Assembly (NCBI GenBank): GCA_026686845.1
Contig: JAIVEN010000003.1
Location: 6,264,501-6,328,500, forward strand
DNA: 64,000 nt
Source of the DNA: Adenanthera pavonina
Taxonomy: Eukaryota; Streptophyta; Magnoliopsida; Fabales; Fabaceae
Reading direction: 5' to 3'
Part shown: positions 50,199 to 61,806 of the stretch, in pieces
How positions within the stretch are numbered: position 1 is the stretch's first letter
How the letters are laid out: every line of letters begins with the position of its first letter
Translations under genes and position numbers: made by a program
The notes under the pieces: generated by a model
Seen by the model: the letters and a program-made list of their open reading frames with translations, nothing else
The model's database searches: none
Told to the model about the DNA's origin: nothing

Positions 50199-50807
50199 TT
50201 AGGACTGAGGGTCCATCTCATATGGGTCCTGTGACTTAAAAGGATATTGAGTATGATCCTGGTCTTCTGAGAGGTCTGTGACTAGTAAGTCCTGGCTAGA
50301 TGAGACTTGAGTGAATGATGGTCCTAAAGTAAGTTCAGGCCAATCAAAAGGAACAGTTTGTCCGGTGGTGAACATCTGTTTTGGGAAGAAAAACTCTCCT
50401 GGCAAAGGCCTAAGGGATATGCATGACTGTTCATTTGTATTTCCTGTGAAGTTATTAAGACCTAAAAGAAAATCTTTTAACTCAGAAATAACTTGTTTCT
50501 CTTGAAATAGCCAATGAAGAGAGGTGTTCCATAGATGAGTTTGGATTGGTGTAAAAAGATTTCCTTCATGATCTACACTGTAAGGGCGATGGACAAAAAA
50601 GAAGGAATAAGCTCTTTGTTTTCTTGAGGGGATGTTCCATAGATTATTTTCCTCAATAACTTTATAGAGTCGTCCTCTCCATACTGATAATGGTGTGTAC
50701 CAACTGAGGAAAGTAGACATGTTGGAGTCAGTGTATTGGTTATCAGTCAGATACTGAAAAGTTTGTCTTGGTGGCAAGGTAAAAGCACAGGCGTAGAAGG
50801 TGGACAA
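50199..50807 (-). pseudogene. Pararetroviral frame downstream of RNase H, function unknown
   Basis: A 202-residue uninterrupted frame beginning MSTFYACAFTLPPR. It follows the RNase H region on the same strand, the position of the transactivator/inclusion-body gene in caulimoviruses, but I see no motif proving that identity. It is rich in aromatic residues and Gln, with an acidic C-terminus. It could also be the end of a polyprotein. Confidence 0.5.
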
Positions 50808-50960
50808 AGATCACATGAACTTAGTAGTAATGAGTCATTTGATGAAAGGTATAACCATATATGGAAGAAGAGGGTGAAAGAAATCTGGTTTGGGCGAAAT
50901 TCCTATGGCTTGCAAGAATAGGTGTAAGTATATTAAAAAGGTTTTTTCTGGCAACACAAT

Positions 50961-52560
50961 TTATTTCTGAGACAGTGGATGGATTCTGCTTTGGAGGAAA
51001 AACGAGTTGGTGGCTGAGACAAGACTCTGGCATTTTTGAGATGGTGAGGATGTATAAGGTAAGGATTTGCACATGGTGTTCAGTTGGGTGTTTTTTGAAA
51101 ATGGTCTTGAGAGCAGGTATGCTAAAACATTGTTCTTTCTTTTAATGTGTTTCACTGTGAATTTATAGCGGGCGAACCAGTTCTTCCAGTGAAGCAATTG
51201 TTTTTCCGGAAGTAATTTTTTCTTTTGATCCAAAATAGTTGGGAAGTAAGTGTTATCTATTTTTACAGTGAATTGGTTAAAGCTGAGATAAAAGTTGAAT
51301 TTTTCAATTCCTCCTTTGACAGCGAGAATCTCTTTGTAGATAGCATGATAGTGTTTTTCAGCTTCCTTGAATTGACCATTGGCATGTGCACAATAGTACC
51401 TTTTTCCCTTGTCTTCTTCAATAAGAACAGCTCCCCAAAAGTCTTCACTCGCATCTGTTTGAAGGATAAGATTTCCTTTGTCAGGAATCTTTAAAGGTGG
51501 TAGATGTTGAGTAATCAGTTTCAGCTTTTTTACTACTTGTGTCTGCTTGTCAGGCCATGGTGGGGAATTCTTTTTCAAAAGTTGGGACAATTGGTTGGTG
51601 TATTTAGTGACATGTAGAATGAAATCTCGGATATAATTCACAATACCCAAGAATTGTTGAATTTGCTTGGTGGTCAATTTTTAGTCAGGAAAATCCTATA
51701 ACTGTTGTGCAATATGTGGGCCGGATTGGAAATGGCTCTAAGAGAAGATCATACACAAAAATTGAATTTGGGCTAGTCCTATTTGACTCTTGGTGCCTGA
51801 GAGCATAATACCATATTTTTCAATGATCTATTCAAACTAGGTTAATAAAACTTTGTGGGCTTCTTCAGTTTCTAAATACATGAGGATATCATCTATGTAG
51901 ATAAGGGCAGAATGAAGAATGGGCTAAAAAATTTTGACCATGGCTTTTTGAAACAAAGATAGAACAGGTTTAAGCCCAAAAGGTATAACTCTCCATTGAT
52001 ATTGAGCATTCAGAATGCAAAAAGCAATTTTATACCTATCATTAGAATGAATTCCTAATTGCCAGAATCCTGCTTTAAGATCAAATTTGGAGAAGACCTT
52101 TGCATGCTTTAGATGAACTGCTTGAGTACTGATCTTAGGAAAGGAAATTTGTCATCGTACAAAAATTGATTATGTGGCTTATAATCAACAACAAACCTTT
52201 TTTTTCCTCATCTTTTCTCAGCATTTTTTTCAGCATAAAAGGCTTGACATGCCCATGCTGAATTGGTTGGCTCAATTGATCCTTGTCGTAAAAGATTTGC
52301 ACATTTTTCTCGAGCAAGTGATAAATCTTTAGGAGACATTCCTAGATGATAAGCCTTAGTAGGATTGATATCTTCATTCTTTTTTAAGGGAAGTCAAATG
52401 AAGAATTCTTCATTTTTCCATAGAGGAGAAAGATGAGCAAACTGCTCATGATTTTGTGGACAAAGAGACAACAGTTTGTCTCTGGTGGTTTCATAGCCAG
52501 GTGGTACCTTCTGTGTTTCAAAGAGATTATGGATTGTCTCCCATACAGAAAATGAAGACT
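50961..52560 (-). pseudogene. Pararetroviral reverse transcriptase and RNase H (broken)
   Basis: The RT catalytic YIDD lies at 51888-51899 on the minus strand, in sequence with several stops. The longest open part (50961-51677) covers the RT thumb/connection (FLGIVNYIRDF) and RNase H (ILQTDASEDFWGAVL with the first Asp; HYHAIYKEILAVK with the Glu; FTVKIDN with the Asp), then a stretch where the usual Asp of LADLLSR reads Tyr. The RNase H type is caulimovirid. Stops between 51678 and 52134 and again near 52320-52560 prevent any full product. Confidence 0.8.
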
Positions 52561-53240
52561 TATATCATATTCCTTTAGGAAGGATCTGTATTCCTTTTGT
52601 CAGATGATAGATATCCATGCCAATCAGCAAGTCTTTATTAGGCAATTTCCTCCCAAGTACCCTAGTCCAAACAGTGCAATTTGGAAAGAACTGAATTCCA
52701 ACCTTTCTTCTGGAAATCATATTGATTAAGAAAGGATTACCATCAGCAGTGGTGAAGTATTCTTCATCGGAATCCATTCTTCTTTTGACAAAACATCGGG
52801 TTTTATGACACTGCAGCAAGAACCTATGTCTATAAAACCAATAGCTTATGTAGGCCTGTCATATTTGTCTACAAGGACTTTGATCCTTACATTGGAAAAT
52901 GGCACTGTGGATTATTGTTTGGTAGTCAAATTGATGTCACAGATTTGATGATTTGAACAAGGACATTGTTCCATTGAACAAGGAAGAATACTAAGGATTT
53001 TTTCATCTTCAGAGAAATCTGAATCTATCTCTTGTTTAATCACAAATCTAGTATCTTCACCCTGAGAGTCTTATTCTTCAAAGATTGATTTGACATCATC
53101 ATCATCAGACAAGGATAATGTCTTTTGAATTGTATAATGCACTTTGATGTCTCTTTTTGACTTATGGGGGCATTTCTTTGCATAATGTCCCTTTTGATCA
53201 CAAATGTAACATCCGTCAGACTTTCTCTTATTAAACTATA
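52561..53240 (-). pseudogene. Pararetroviral zinc finger and protease region (broken)
   Basis: A CCHC finger (CYICDQKGHYAKKC) lies at about 53172-53213, the capsid RNA-binding type. An acidic linker follows, then an aspartic-protease-like site near 52810-52850 in which the expected DTG/DSG reads DIG. Stops occur between them. The sequence upstream of the finger is lost in AT-rich DNA. Confidence 0.7.
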
Positions 53241-54165
53241 GTTGAACAATAAATAAATTAGTAGTAATAAAATTAATATTTTTTTAATTTTATTTGTTAT
53301 ATATTATTAAAAAATATTATTAATAAGTTTTATAATCTAATATTAAAATTTAAATAAGTTAATATTTATTTATAATTGTATTTTGAATTCAAAATAATTA
53401 ACTTATATTCTATTTTTATATTATTTATCAAGTAAATATATCATTATTAATAATTATGTATTATAATAATATTTATATAATATTATAACTTAGAAAAAAA
53501 TTTATACAAAAAGTACTATTTAATGTTAAAAATAATGCTATTTTATTTTAAGAAACTAAAAAATTTTGAAAAAAATTAAAAATTTTTTTGACCAACTTGA
53601 ACTAGTTCTAGATTGATATACAACTTATTTTCATCAGTTCAAACCAGTTCGACCGATTTTTAATTGATTTTCATTGATTTTGTAATTCTCCGATTTTACT
53701 CTTCTTCCGAATTAAACTTGGCACCAGTTCCCGATCGAACCGTCAAAATCGCTCCAATTTTTAATATATTGGAATTAAGAGACTAAATTTTGGAAATATA
53801 AAATGTGTTTATCCTAAGAAATAAAAATATGATGATAAAAAGTTGAGTAGCATTAAAAATAATATTATTAAATATTAAAAAGCATTATATATATATAGTG
53901 CCATGGAAGAAAAATCTTGTGGGGGCACCATGAATAGATCCATCCCTGTGAGTTGCTCTCTAACCTTCATGTATAAACTTGATCTAATTGCTAGATAATA
54001 AAAGCTTCTAAATGCCCACAACAATTTCATTAAAAATTTGATTCAGTGCCCATAAATATTAAGAATTTGTTTGGTACCTAAAATAAAATGAAATAAAAAA
54101 TAGAATAAAATATAAGTTTATAGATAAAAAATACCTTTAAAACTCCTGAATAAAGAAAATCACAA

Positions 54166-54261
<96 letters not shown>

Positions 54262-55490
54262 GTGGTTGTTAAATAATAATAAGATAGGTAAAATAAGTAT
54301 TTATATTTTAGTTTTTTATTAAAAAACCTTCCCTAGTAAACAAGAGTGAAATTTTTGATCACGTGACTATCCTAATCTATATTAAATTTTTTTTATTAAG
54401 ACAACCATAAATATATATTTATCCACTCAAGATAATAACTTACTATTGGTAAAACTTGATCCCATGATCTCTCTCTCTCTCTCTACACTTAAAAAATATT
54501 AGTGCCACCAAGCCATTCAACCATTGGCTAATCTATATTAAATCTGTTAATGTGTGGTCACGAATTGGGTTTGGTTAGACATCATGTTGGCCCGGAACTA
54601 TCCATAAGGTAGGTAAAAAAATTACCCAGCCTGGCCTATGATATCAATGTCCACGGATAGTACCTGGCCTGTTGGCCCAACACAAAAAGGCATTAATAAA
54701 AGATTAATTTCATAACAGAAAAATACTTACCTCCACTTAAAATATACTCCCTTGACGTAGTGCAGGAATCCAAACTAACATATTTAATCATTACACATTA
54801 TTTTTATATAATATCAAATTAAAAAATTAATTTAAATTTTTAAATAAAATTAAAATATTGAAATCATGAAAATTTTTATCTTAATCATAAAATCAATTTA
54901 TTATATAGCAAATATCAAGAAAAACAATCTTATAAGATAAATCAATAATAAAAAATAAATAAATAAAATTTAAAGTGTGTGTATACTGCCTCAACCTGAC
55001 CCAGCGTCTCTTTGCTTTTTTCTTCCATTTGGCTTAACCTACCCCCGTCCAATGTGATTAATCAAGATCGAGCCAACCAAACCTTAAGACATGAGGAACC
55101 GTCCTTGTACATCCCAAAGATGGGTACAAAGTATTCACATGTTGTGTTATGACGCATTGAAAAATACAACAAATTTAAAAATTTCAGAATGGAGGTATGA
55201 CAAATATATATATATATATATAAAACAAATTAATACATAAAAAACTTGAATTTTAAATTAATATTTTAAAATAATATAAGGAAATTGAAGAAATAAAAAA
55301 TTTTGTTTTCCTTAAGTTATTGAAATGTTTTGGAATATTTCCAATATATATATATAAAGATACAAGTTGTGAATCCAAAGACCTCTTATTTTATGCATGT
55401 AGTTGTTCATCATTTGTTTTGAAATTTGACCTAAAAATGGCTTTTGGTTCAAGGGCTAGGGCTACATTGTTGTGAAGACAGAGTATGCGA
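53241..55490. other. AT-rich intergenic DNA, no gene
   Basis: Extremely AT-rich (53270-53580 and 54780-54970) with the trinucleotide repeat described separately. Phrases around 54560-54690 (ttggcccgg ... cctgttggcccaacac) resemble repeat DNA near 59525-59640. No frame of interest. Confidence 0.5.
54166..54261. repeat. (AAT)n followed by (ATT)n, self-complementary microsatellite
   Basis: About 10 AAT units run straight into about 20 ATT units with two interruptions. Because ATT is the complement of AAT, the whole is an inverted repeat that can fold into a hairpin on either strand. Confidence 0.9.
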
Positions 55491-56812
55491 GGCAAGTACA
55501 TGTGAAATCAAGTTTTTGAAACTAAATTGTGTCAAATTATAGCAACCCAAGCTTAATCCTTCATATAACTTGGAGAACTCCTTGCAGTAGCTATTTGACA
55601 GAGTTGAATGTCCATGTTACGGTGTTGAGCTTCAAGCTGGTGTTCCTATGATGCAGCAGCAGTTGCCATCTACTTCTTTTCCCCTACATGATTTACTACA
55701 CGCTTTTTTTCTCCCAGGCTTGCCATTCTTTCCAAGAGGACCTCAAATTCAGCCCCATGAACATTCTCTGTCTTAAATACCAGAGGAATTGTCACTCAAA
55801 TGAGTGTGGATTCATTGAGAGGCGGGGCAAGTCCATATATTCTGAGTTTTAATTATATATTAAACTAGTCAAATAAAAATTTCATGATTACTTAATGCTA
55901 TAAGCTTGAGAAACACTACAAATGGATAAAAGAATGGATGATTGAGATTAAATGTGAGTTGCAAATAAATAGCTAGAATGATTCTCATGACTTCTCACTG
56001 AATTTGCCTCTTACTGATTCCAAATCCCACTAAGACACCCTTTTATATCTGGTTTATAGCACGAGTTAATTGTCCTAGCTAGTCTCTTGAATAATATTTG
56101 AGTAATTTTATACATGTTAAATCTGACACAAGCATCTAAGGTAGATAACTTATTCCTTCTTTTGGGTCATACAAATTTGAACAAACGGAAAGAGAATATG
56201 ATTTCTGCCTAGTTCATTTCTTCTTAAATAGGAAATGGGCAGCCATCCATTCTTCACCATTATTGTAGCCAAATAGTTCTGCTGTAGCCATGGAGAATGT
56301 TCTCCAATAGGCGGTCCACTTAACAGCCGAATCCTTGCCATATGTTGATTCCATAATTGGCTTGATGCAAGCCTAGTTCTGGTCCATTCTTTTGAGTTAT
56401 TCTTCGCCGCAACATAAATTTGTTTTTGCTTCAGTAGTCCGTTAAGCTAAAAAAGTTAAAACTTCCCTTTCAACCACTAACAATATTGGAATATGATTCG
56501 CAATTGCTGTAAATTTATTGAGTCGTTGGTTTCATTCTTACCTCGTCTGTGCGTAGTTTTTCCCGTTGACAAGCCAATGGTTGACAACAGTCACATCAAC
56601 CTGCAGACATCGACAAAAAGCCCCTCATATGTGAGGTAAATTCAGGATGCAATATAAATAAAGAAGTAAGTTTACCTGGAAATATAGAAATATTGAACAA
56701 ACAGAAGCCCATCTTCTTTCAACCAATCAGCTATTTTCCTGAGAAGATCTTTATAATTCTTCATTTGCTGTATCAAGGGCATGAACCAAGTTTATCAATG
56801 CATACATACGTG

Positions 56813-56868
56813 TATGAAGGCTTGTTTTTCATATATATATATATATATATGAAAAACAAGCCTTCATA
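56813..56868. repeat. Perfect 56-bp palindrome in a pseudogene intron
   Basis: TATGAAGGCTTGTTTTTC, an AT core of 20, then GAAAAACAAGCCTTCATA: both arms match exactly. The right arm is homologous to the corresponding intron of the intact gene (about 46806-46835), whereas the left arm has no counterpart there. The palindrome arose after the duplication. Confidence 0.92.
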
Positions 56869-57639
56869 TAGATATCTGCATGACATGAAGCACAAAGTCC
56901 AACCTCAAACATTCCTATGGAAAATACTTTGTCATAAGATGCATCCATTTTAAATGTGCTAATATCTGCAACAATGATCTCCACATTTTTCAGCAAAAGA
57001 TCCCTGAAAAGAGCACAATGAAAATCCTTTAGGTAATTCTACGATGTTTAATTCGCAAAACATTGGAACTAATCAAGTAGCTTACCGACACTTCTCCTCA
57101 ATATATGCTTTTTGTGTTCTGGAATTGTAAATCCCTGTAACTCTGGAATTGCTGTACTTCTTGGCAATGTATGTACATAGCGCCCCCAGCCGCATCCCAC
57201 ATCCAAAACGGTATGACCATCTCTCATGTGTGATCTCTCACAGTATAGTTCTAACATTTCTTCACCATCCTCCAATGTCTTTGACGCAGAAGAAAAGTAA
57301 CAAGAACTGCGATAGTTCATTCATGGAGGCACGTTTTCAACATTAAGAAGATTGCATCCTCTGTTTGTGCATATTTGAGTACAAACAAGCATGTTGATAA
57401 TCTAATGAAGATCATGTGGAAAGGCTTATCTCTAGAAAAGGTAAGTTGGGAAACTGATGCAGGTATGAAGCAAAAGTATATAGAGCTATTCATGTAGGGT
57501 ACGTTTTATATTTCAAGGACAAAATTTATTTTAAGGAAAAGAGAAATATAATATTCTTGATTTTTTAAATATTATAATATACATGAAAATATGATGATAT
57601 AATATGTAATTTATTATTTGAATAAAAGGAAGAGTAAAA

Positions 57640-58400
57640 TGGTAATTCACATACTTGGACCTTGAATAAAATTTATTTACAATTTGGTCCCTAATTAGAA
57701 ATTATTTGTAGTTTAGTTCCTAAAAAAATTGTTTTTAATGTGGTCCTTCTTTGAGCAATTTTCAAAAATATCAATATGAATATCAAAATGGACCTTATAA
57801 CATGCTAGATCTAATGGAATAATATATTGAGTCTAAAAGCATTAGTTTGGAAATAAACTAACTATAAAAAGCAGTAGAAATTCAACAGTAAAAAAAAAAA
57901 GTACCATGAGTCCACAAATACAGATAAAGTAAAAAAGAAAAGTATGTGAGTCCCACATAAATACATCTTAAGGCAGTGCAGATCACAAACTGGTGCATTT
58001 CTTAATGCATAAAAAAATAAACAATATTAGAATACACTATAAAAAAGTATCTTTAATTGTCTAGACATAGTAACTAGTATATGATATATCTGGATAAGAA
58101 AAAATATGCAATATCATGGATAATCGCTCCCCTCTTATTGGACGAAATTTAAGCATGTGAAGGAAGGGGTTATTTTATGTATTATAATATCATGGATGAT
58201 GTTTTCTTAAGGGATATTTGGATTAATTTTATGAAATGGAATTTTCTACATATACTCCTTCCTTGGCCGACTTAAAGAGAGAAAAAAAGAGAAGTGTACA
58301 GAAAATTTTTCCACGAAAGAAGGGAGAGTGGCGTGAAGAAGAGGAAGAAGAAATAAGAGAAGAAAGAAGCAACTACAAGATAAGTTTCTTCTCTTAACTT
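57640..58400 (+). repeat. Dispersed LTR-like repeat, copy 2
   Basis: Same family and orientation as 4490-5300. It lies in the former intron 1 of the pseudogene, so it inserted after the duplication. It may be part of a larger insert covering about 57540-59640. Confidence 0.55.
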
Positions 58401-59640
58401 CAAGGTAAGTTTCCTTTAAGGCTTAATAATTTATGTTTCCTTAAATCCATTAAAAGTTTAACTCACTATAAACACTTAAGTTCACATATATGCACTAGAC
58501 TTGGAATTGTTATATAATCTCTCTAGTGCCCAGTCATTATCAACTGGTGACTAAAAATTAAGGGATCTTAATTAATTCCATTCCTTTTAATGTTGTTACT
58601 GATTTTGGTGAATCCTTTTTGGTAATTGAAATGTGACCACTTATAATTGTTAGAGGTAAATATCTATTACATAATAATTCTTATTTATGAGACCATTTAT
58701 AACTAATAATAATAAGATTAAACTAGTTGTTAACATGTGATATGAGGATTTGGATATCTTTACATCACACTTAGTTTACATAGGAAGACGAAAGAAAGAA
58801 AGAAGGAAGGAAAAAATGTATTACAGTTTCAAAATCTAGGGGAGAGCATAATTAGCCTACTTTAATTAACCCAAACTGGCTCAAAGTGGCCCGTTATCAA
58901 AATAATTGGGCCAATTCAGGTTGTAGGTTGAGCCAACAGGCTCATTTAGCTCTAATCAACCCTGTTATAATGTCAATAAATAAAAAAAAATAAAGCTAAC
59001 TTATTCTTAAATGCAGTATCTTTTCTCTCTTTTCTTATCCTCCACAACCTTCCTTCTTTTCTGCTTTAGACGACATCCACATGTCTCTTCTTCCTTCCTT
59101 CAATGTTCGATGATGTTTGTGTAGGCGTACACCATCTTCTCCCTTCTCTCAAGCTCACAGACTCGTAAAGTAATGAGTGGTGACTGTCACGAACTCGTAG
59201 GGATGCATAGGGAACGACTTCAATCTTGCACAGGAAAGGACTTCGATCTCCCCTCTGTGTTATGTAGATATAATCACTCCTTCTCACTTCAAAAAAGTAT
59301 TAGACGTGTTCTTATATTTGAAATCATCATATGATTATGTGAATTATGATTTTATGGATTTTGATTTTGTTGTATGATTTTGTGAATATGATTCTAAGTA
59401 TGCTGATTTTGTGTACTTTAATTTTTTTTTATTATGAGATTTGTTATGATTTTTAGATTATTTTCTCCTTCTTTTAATTTTTCTTTTCTTCTTTTCTTCA
59501 GACCTTCATCATCTTCTTCTCATTCTTATGCTCTAAACCCACACAGCCCGGTGACCCAACCCCTGTAAACTAGGCTATACCCGATTTGTTCCTGGACCAG
59601 TCTGCATGGTGGGACCAACCCAATCCCGGGCCCATGCACA
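58401..59640. other. Repeat-derived DNA in the pseudogene intron, no gene
   Basis: AT-rich with GA- and CT-rich blocks (58790-58810, 59085-59100). The minus frame 59066-59287 is not recognised. Confidence 0.45.
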
Positions 59641-59960
59641 TACACACCACTACCAAACTAGATGAGATTGGAGAGTTGAAGCTGAAAGGACAACTTATGG
59701 CCAAAGCAAAGCTGAGCTACTAAAAGCAAACGAGTTAGCCTCCTCATGACAATGTCCAGGAGCATATTCCGCTCCAAAAAGCGTAACATAATCTTCACCT
59801 TATTGTCGTACAATAGCTGCATTATTCAGTGTCACCCTCCCCTTTCTCAACTTTGAGAAGCTGACGATTGTTAACTTGATTCTTGATTGAATATTTGAAC
59901 TCATTAATTTGCTAACCTCCTAAACATTTATGACTGGACTTAACTTTGTGGCCAGTAATT

Positions 59961-61797
59961 GGATTTTTTATCGAAATATAATAAAAAAAAGAAATTATCA
60001 ATATATAATAGTTTTGAAAATATTTACTAGAATATAACACATTCTATTAATCATGATCTGCTTTTTTTTTTTTGTGTAGGAAGAAAAAGTCATAGCAGCC
60101 AATTACAATTTGATTTATTTAAAAATTAGAAAAAAGTGATTTGCATAAAGCAAATCCTAACATGCTATTAGGATTTGCTTTATTTAAAAATTAAAAAAAA
60201 CTCAAAAACAAATCATAACATGCTATTATGATATGTATTATTTTAAAAATTAAAAAAAGTTTGGCCACATGACAAACTTTATTAAAGAATAATAAAGTTA
60301 AGTAATAATAATCGTAATATTGCTTCTAGTCTCATTTGTAAAGAGAAAAAAATTATTTTACGAGTATTAAGAAAAGGAGTTGAAGTTAGATAAAAATAAT
60401 AAATTTATCTCATATTTTCAATTTCTTTCAAAATTATCCCCACTAAAATAAATCACTCTCTCAATTCCTTCCCAGGATCAATTTCTTCTAAAGATTAAAT
60501 GGCTTGAAATTCTATCAAAAGGTTTAGAGAAAGACCAAAAAGGACAACGAGAAAAGTTATAAGACGTGACCTCTTGATAAATAATTTATTTAAGAAGAAG
60601 GTGTTTAATAAAGCCTATTGACATCATACGATCCATGTAGTTGACTTTATTTAGTGGGATAAGATTAATATTATTATAAATAAGTATTATGATCTTATTT
60701 TCAAGAACATTTTACAATAATAAATGCAAAACATAAAATCATATATATTATTCATTTATAAACTCTTTATTTATGAGTTGTTTGGTGTGGTGGAAATAAG
60801 CAAGGGAAGTTAAACTTTTTGAAAAGTAAATTAATTGATATTACTTGGTTACAAAAAATTATTTGACTTATTGAGAAACTAAGCTTAACTAGGAAAGTTA
60901 TATTTCTTAAGTAAATTATCGTGTTTTCAAAAATGTCCTTAACTTTTTAATATGTTTCATTGATAAAAAAAAAGGATATTTGTATCTTCAACATTAAAAT
61001 GTAATTTATTTATTTAAAGAATAATTTGAACTTCCCAAAAAACTAAATATGAAATAAGTAAGTAATATATCAATTTTCCATGAAGTTACTTCCTAGGAAG
61101 TATAAAAGAAGTATATAATATACTTCGTAGGATGTTAATTCCTAGGGAGTATACCAAATCACCCTAAGTCATTCGATTACAATTAACCACAATTAAAGAA
61201 AAAAATTTAAATATGGAAAGAGAATAATTAAGAGCATCAATTTCTTGTAAGAATACTATATACTATATATATAGTTATATATTACCTCCATTTTTATATG
61301 TGTCATTTAAGGTTTTAATACATAAATTAAGAAAATATAATTAATATGTCAAATTTTTTTAAATTTCCAAATATACCATTCAATAAAATGAGTAAATGAA
61401 AGAGAGTAATTAATATGATTTTTAATTTTTAAAAGGATAGATAAATATATAATTAAAAAAATAATTAATATTATTTTAAAATATAAAAATGATAAATAAA
61501 TAGAAATATATTTTTTCTTAAATGACGGTTATGAAAAACGGAGGGAGTAGAATATTTCTTAACTTCCCACGGTCAACTTGCTCCTGTATTAATTTCTATT
61601 TCTTAAATAACCAAGCAGTGCAGGATCATCATCACAAGCATGGGAGGCAAATTTTATTATAATTTTTTAACCCAAATTTCTGAAACCTGCTTTATTATCA
61701 TAAAGGAATATGAAAAACTTGTGTGGGGCCAGCATCGCCTAGGCCCATAAATCCGTCTCTGCGATCAGTGGGTAAGAATAGAAACAAAGAAATGCGA
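59961..61797. other. AT-rich intergenic DNA, no gene
   Basis: No coding sequence. It includes imperfect 55-65-bp repeats at 60111-60260 and TA-rich stretches near 61257-61285. Confidence 0.5.
60111..60260. repeat. Imperfect tandem repeats of about 60 bp
   Basis: The unit 'ttatttaaaaattaaaaaaa ... aaatcctaacatgctatta' occurs about two and a half times with substitutions. Each unit also contains an internal inverted pair (gcaaatcc/ggatttgc). Confidence 0.65.
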
Positions 61798-61806
61798 GAT
61801 AATTAT

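Larger units (their letters stand above)
49781..53240 (-). mobile_element. Endogenous pararetrovirus (Caulimoviridae-type) fragment, decayed
   Basis: Minus-strand order: CCHC zinc finger, aspartic protease, reverse transcriptase, RNase H, one further frame, then a promoter-like region. This is the gene order of caulimovirus-type plant pararetroviruses. No integrase and no LTRs are seen, which separates it from Ty3/gypsy elements. Movement and most capsid sequence is missing to the right, where AT-rich DNA begins at 53240. Stops and frame breaks interrupt it throughout, so it is a non-functional genomic fossil. It lies between the methyltransferase gene and its duplicate. Confidence 0.8.
56214..59835 (-). 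pseudogene. Coclaurine N-methyltransferase-like pseudogene
   Basis: Decayed paralogue of the gene at 45795-49099. Recognisable parts in transcript order: exon 1 (about 59660-59832, first ATG lost, frame broken), exon 3 (57086-57305; YCERSHMRDGHTVLDVGCGWG, then a frameshift), exon 4 (about 56904-57005), exons 5 and 6 fused by a deletion (56676-56770), exon 7 (56542-56601) and exon 8 (56214-56406). Exon 2 was not found. Exon 8 has two stops (E-E-stop and N-stop-A), and its acceptor CAG reads CGG. The catalytic part cannot be made. Divergence is modest, so loss of function is later than the duplication. Confidence 0.88.
55500..59960. repeat. Tandem duplicate of the methyltransferase segment
   Basis: Direct-orientation copy of 44430-49200. 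Non-coding flank 55510-56200 matches 44440-45830, the pseudogene follows, and the exon 1 region ends at about 59870. Intron 1 and exon 2 of the source are replaced by an LTR-like repeat (57640-58400) and other DNA. The Mdm35-like gene is not part of the copy. Confidence 0.75.
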
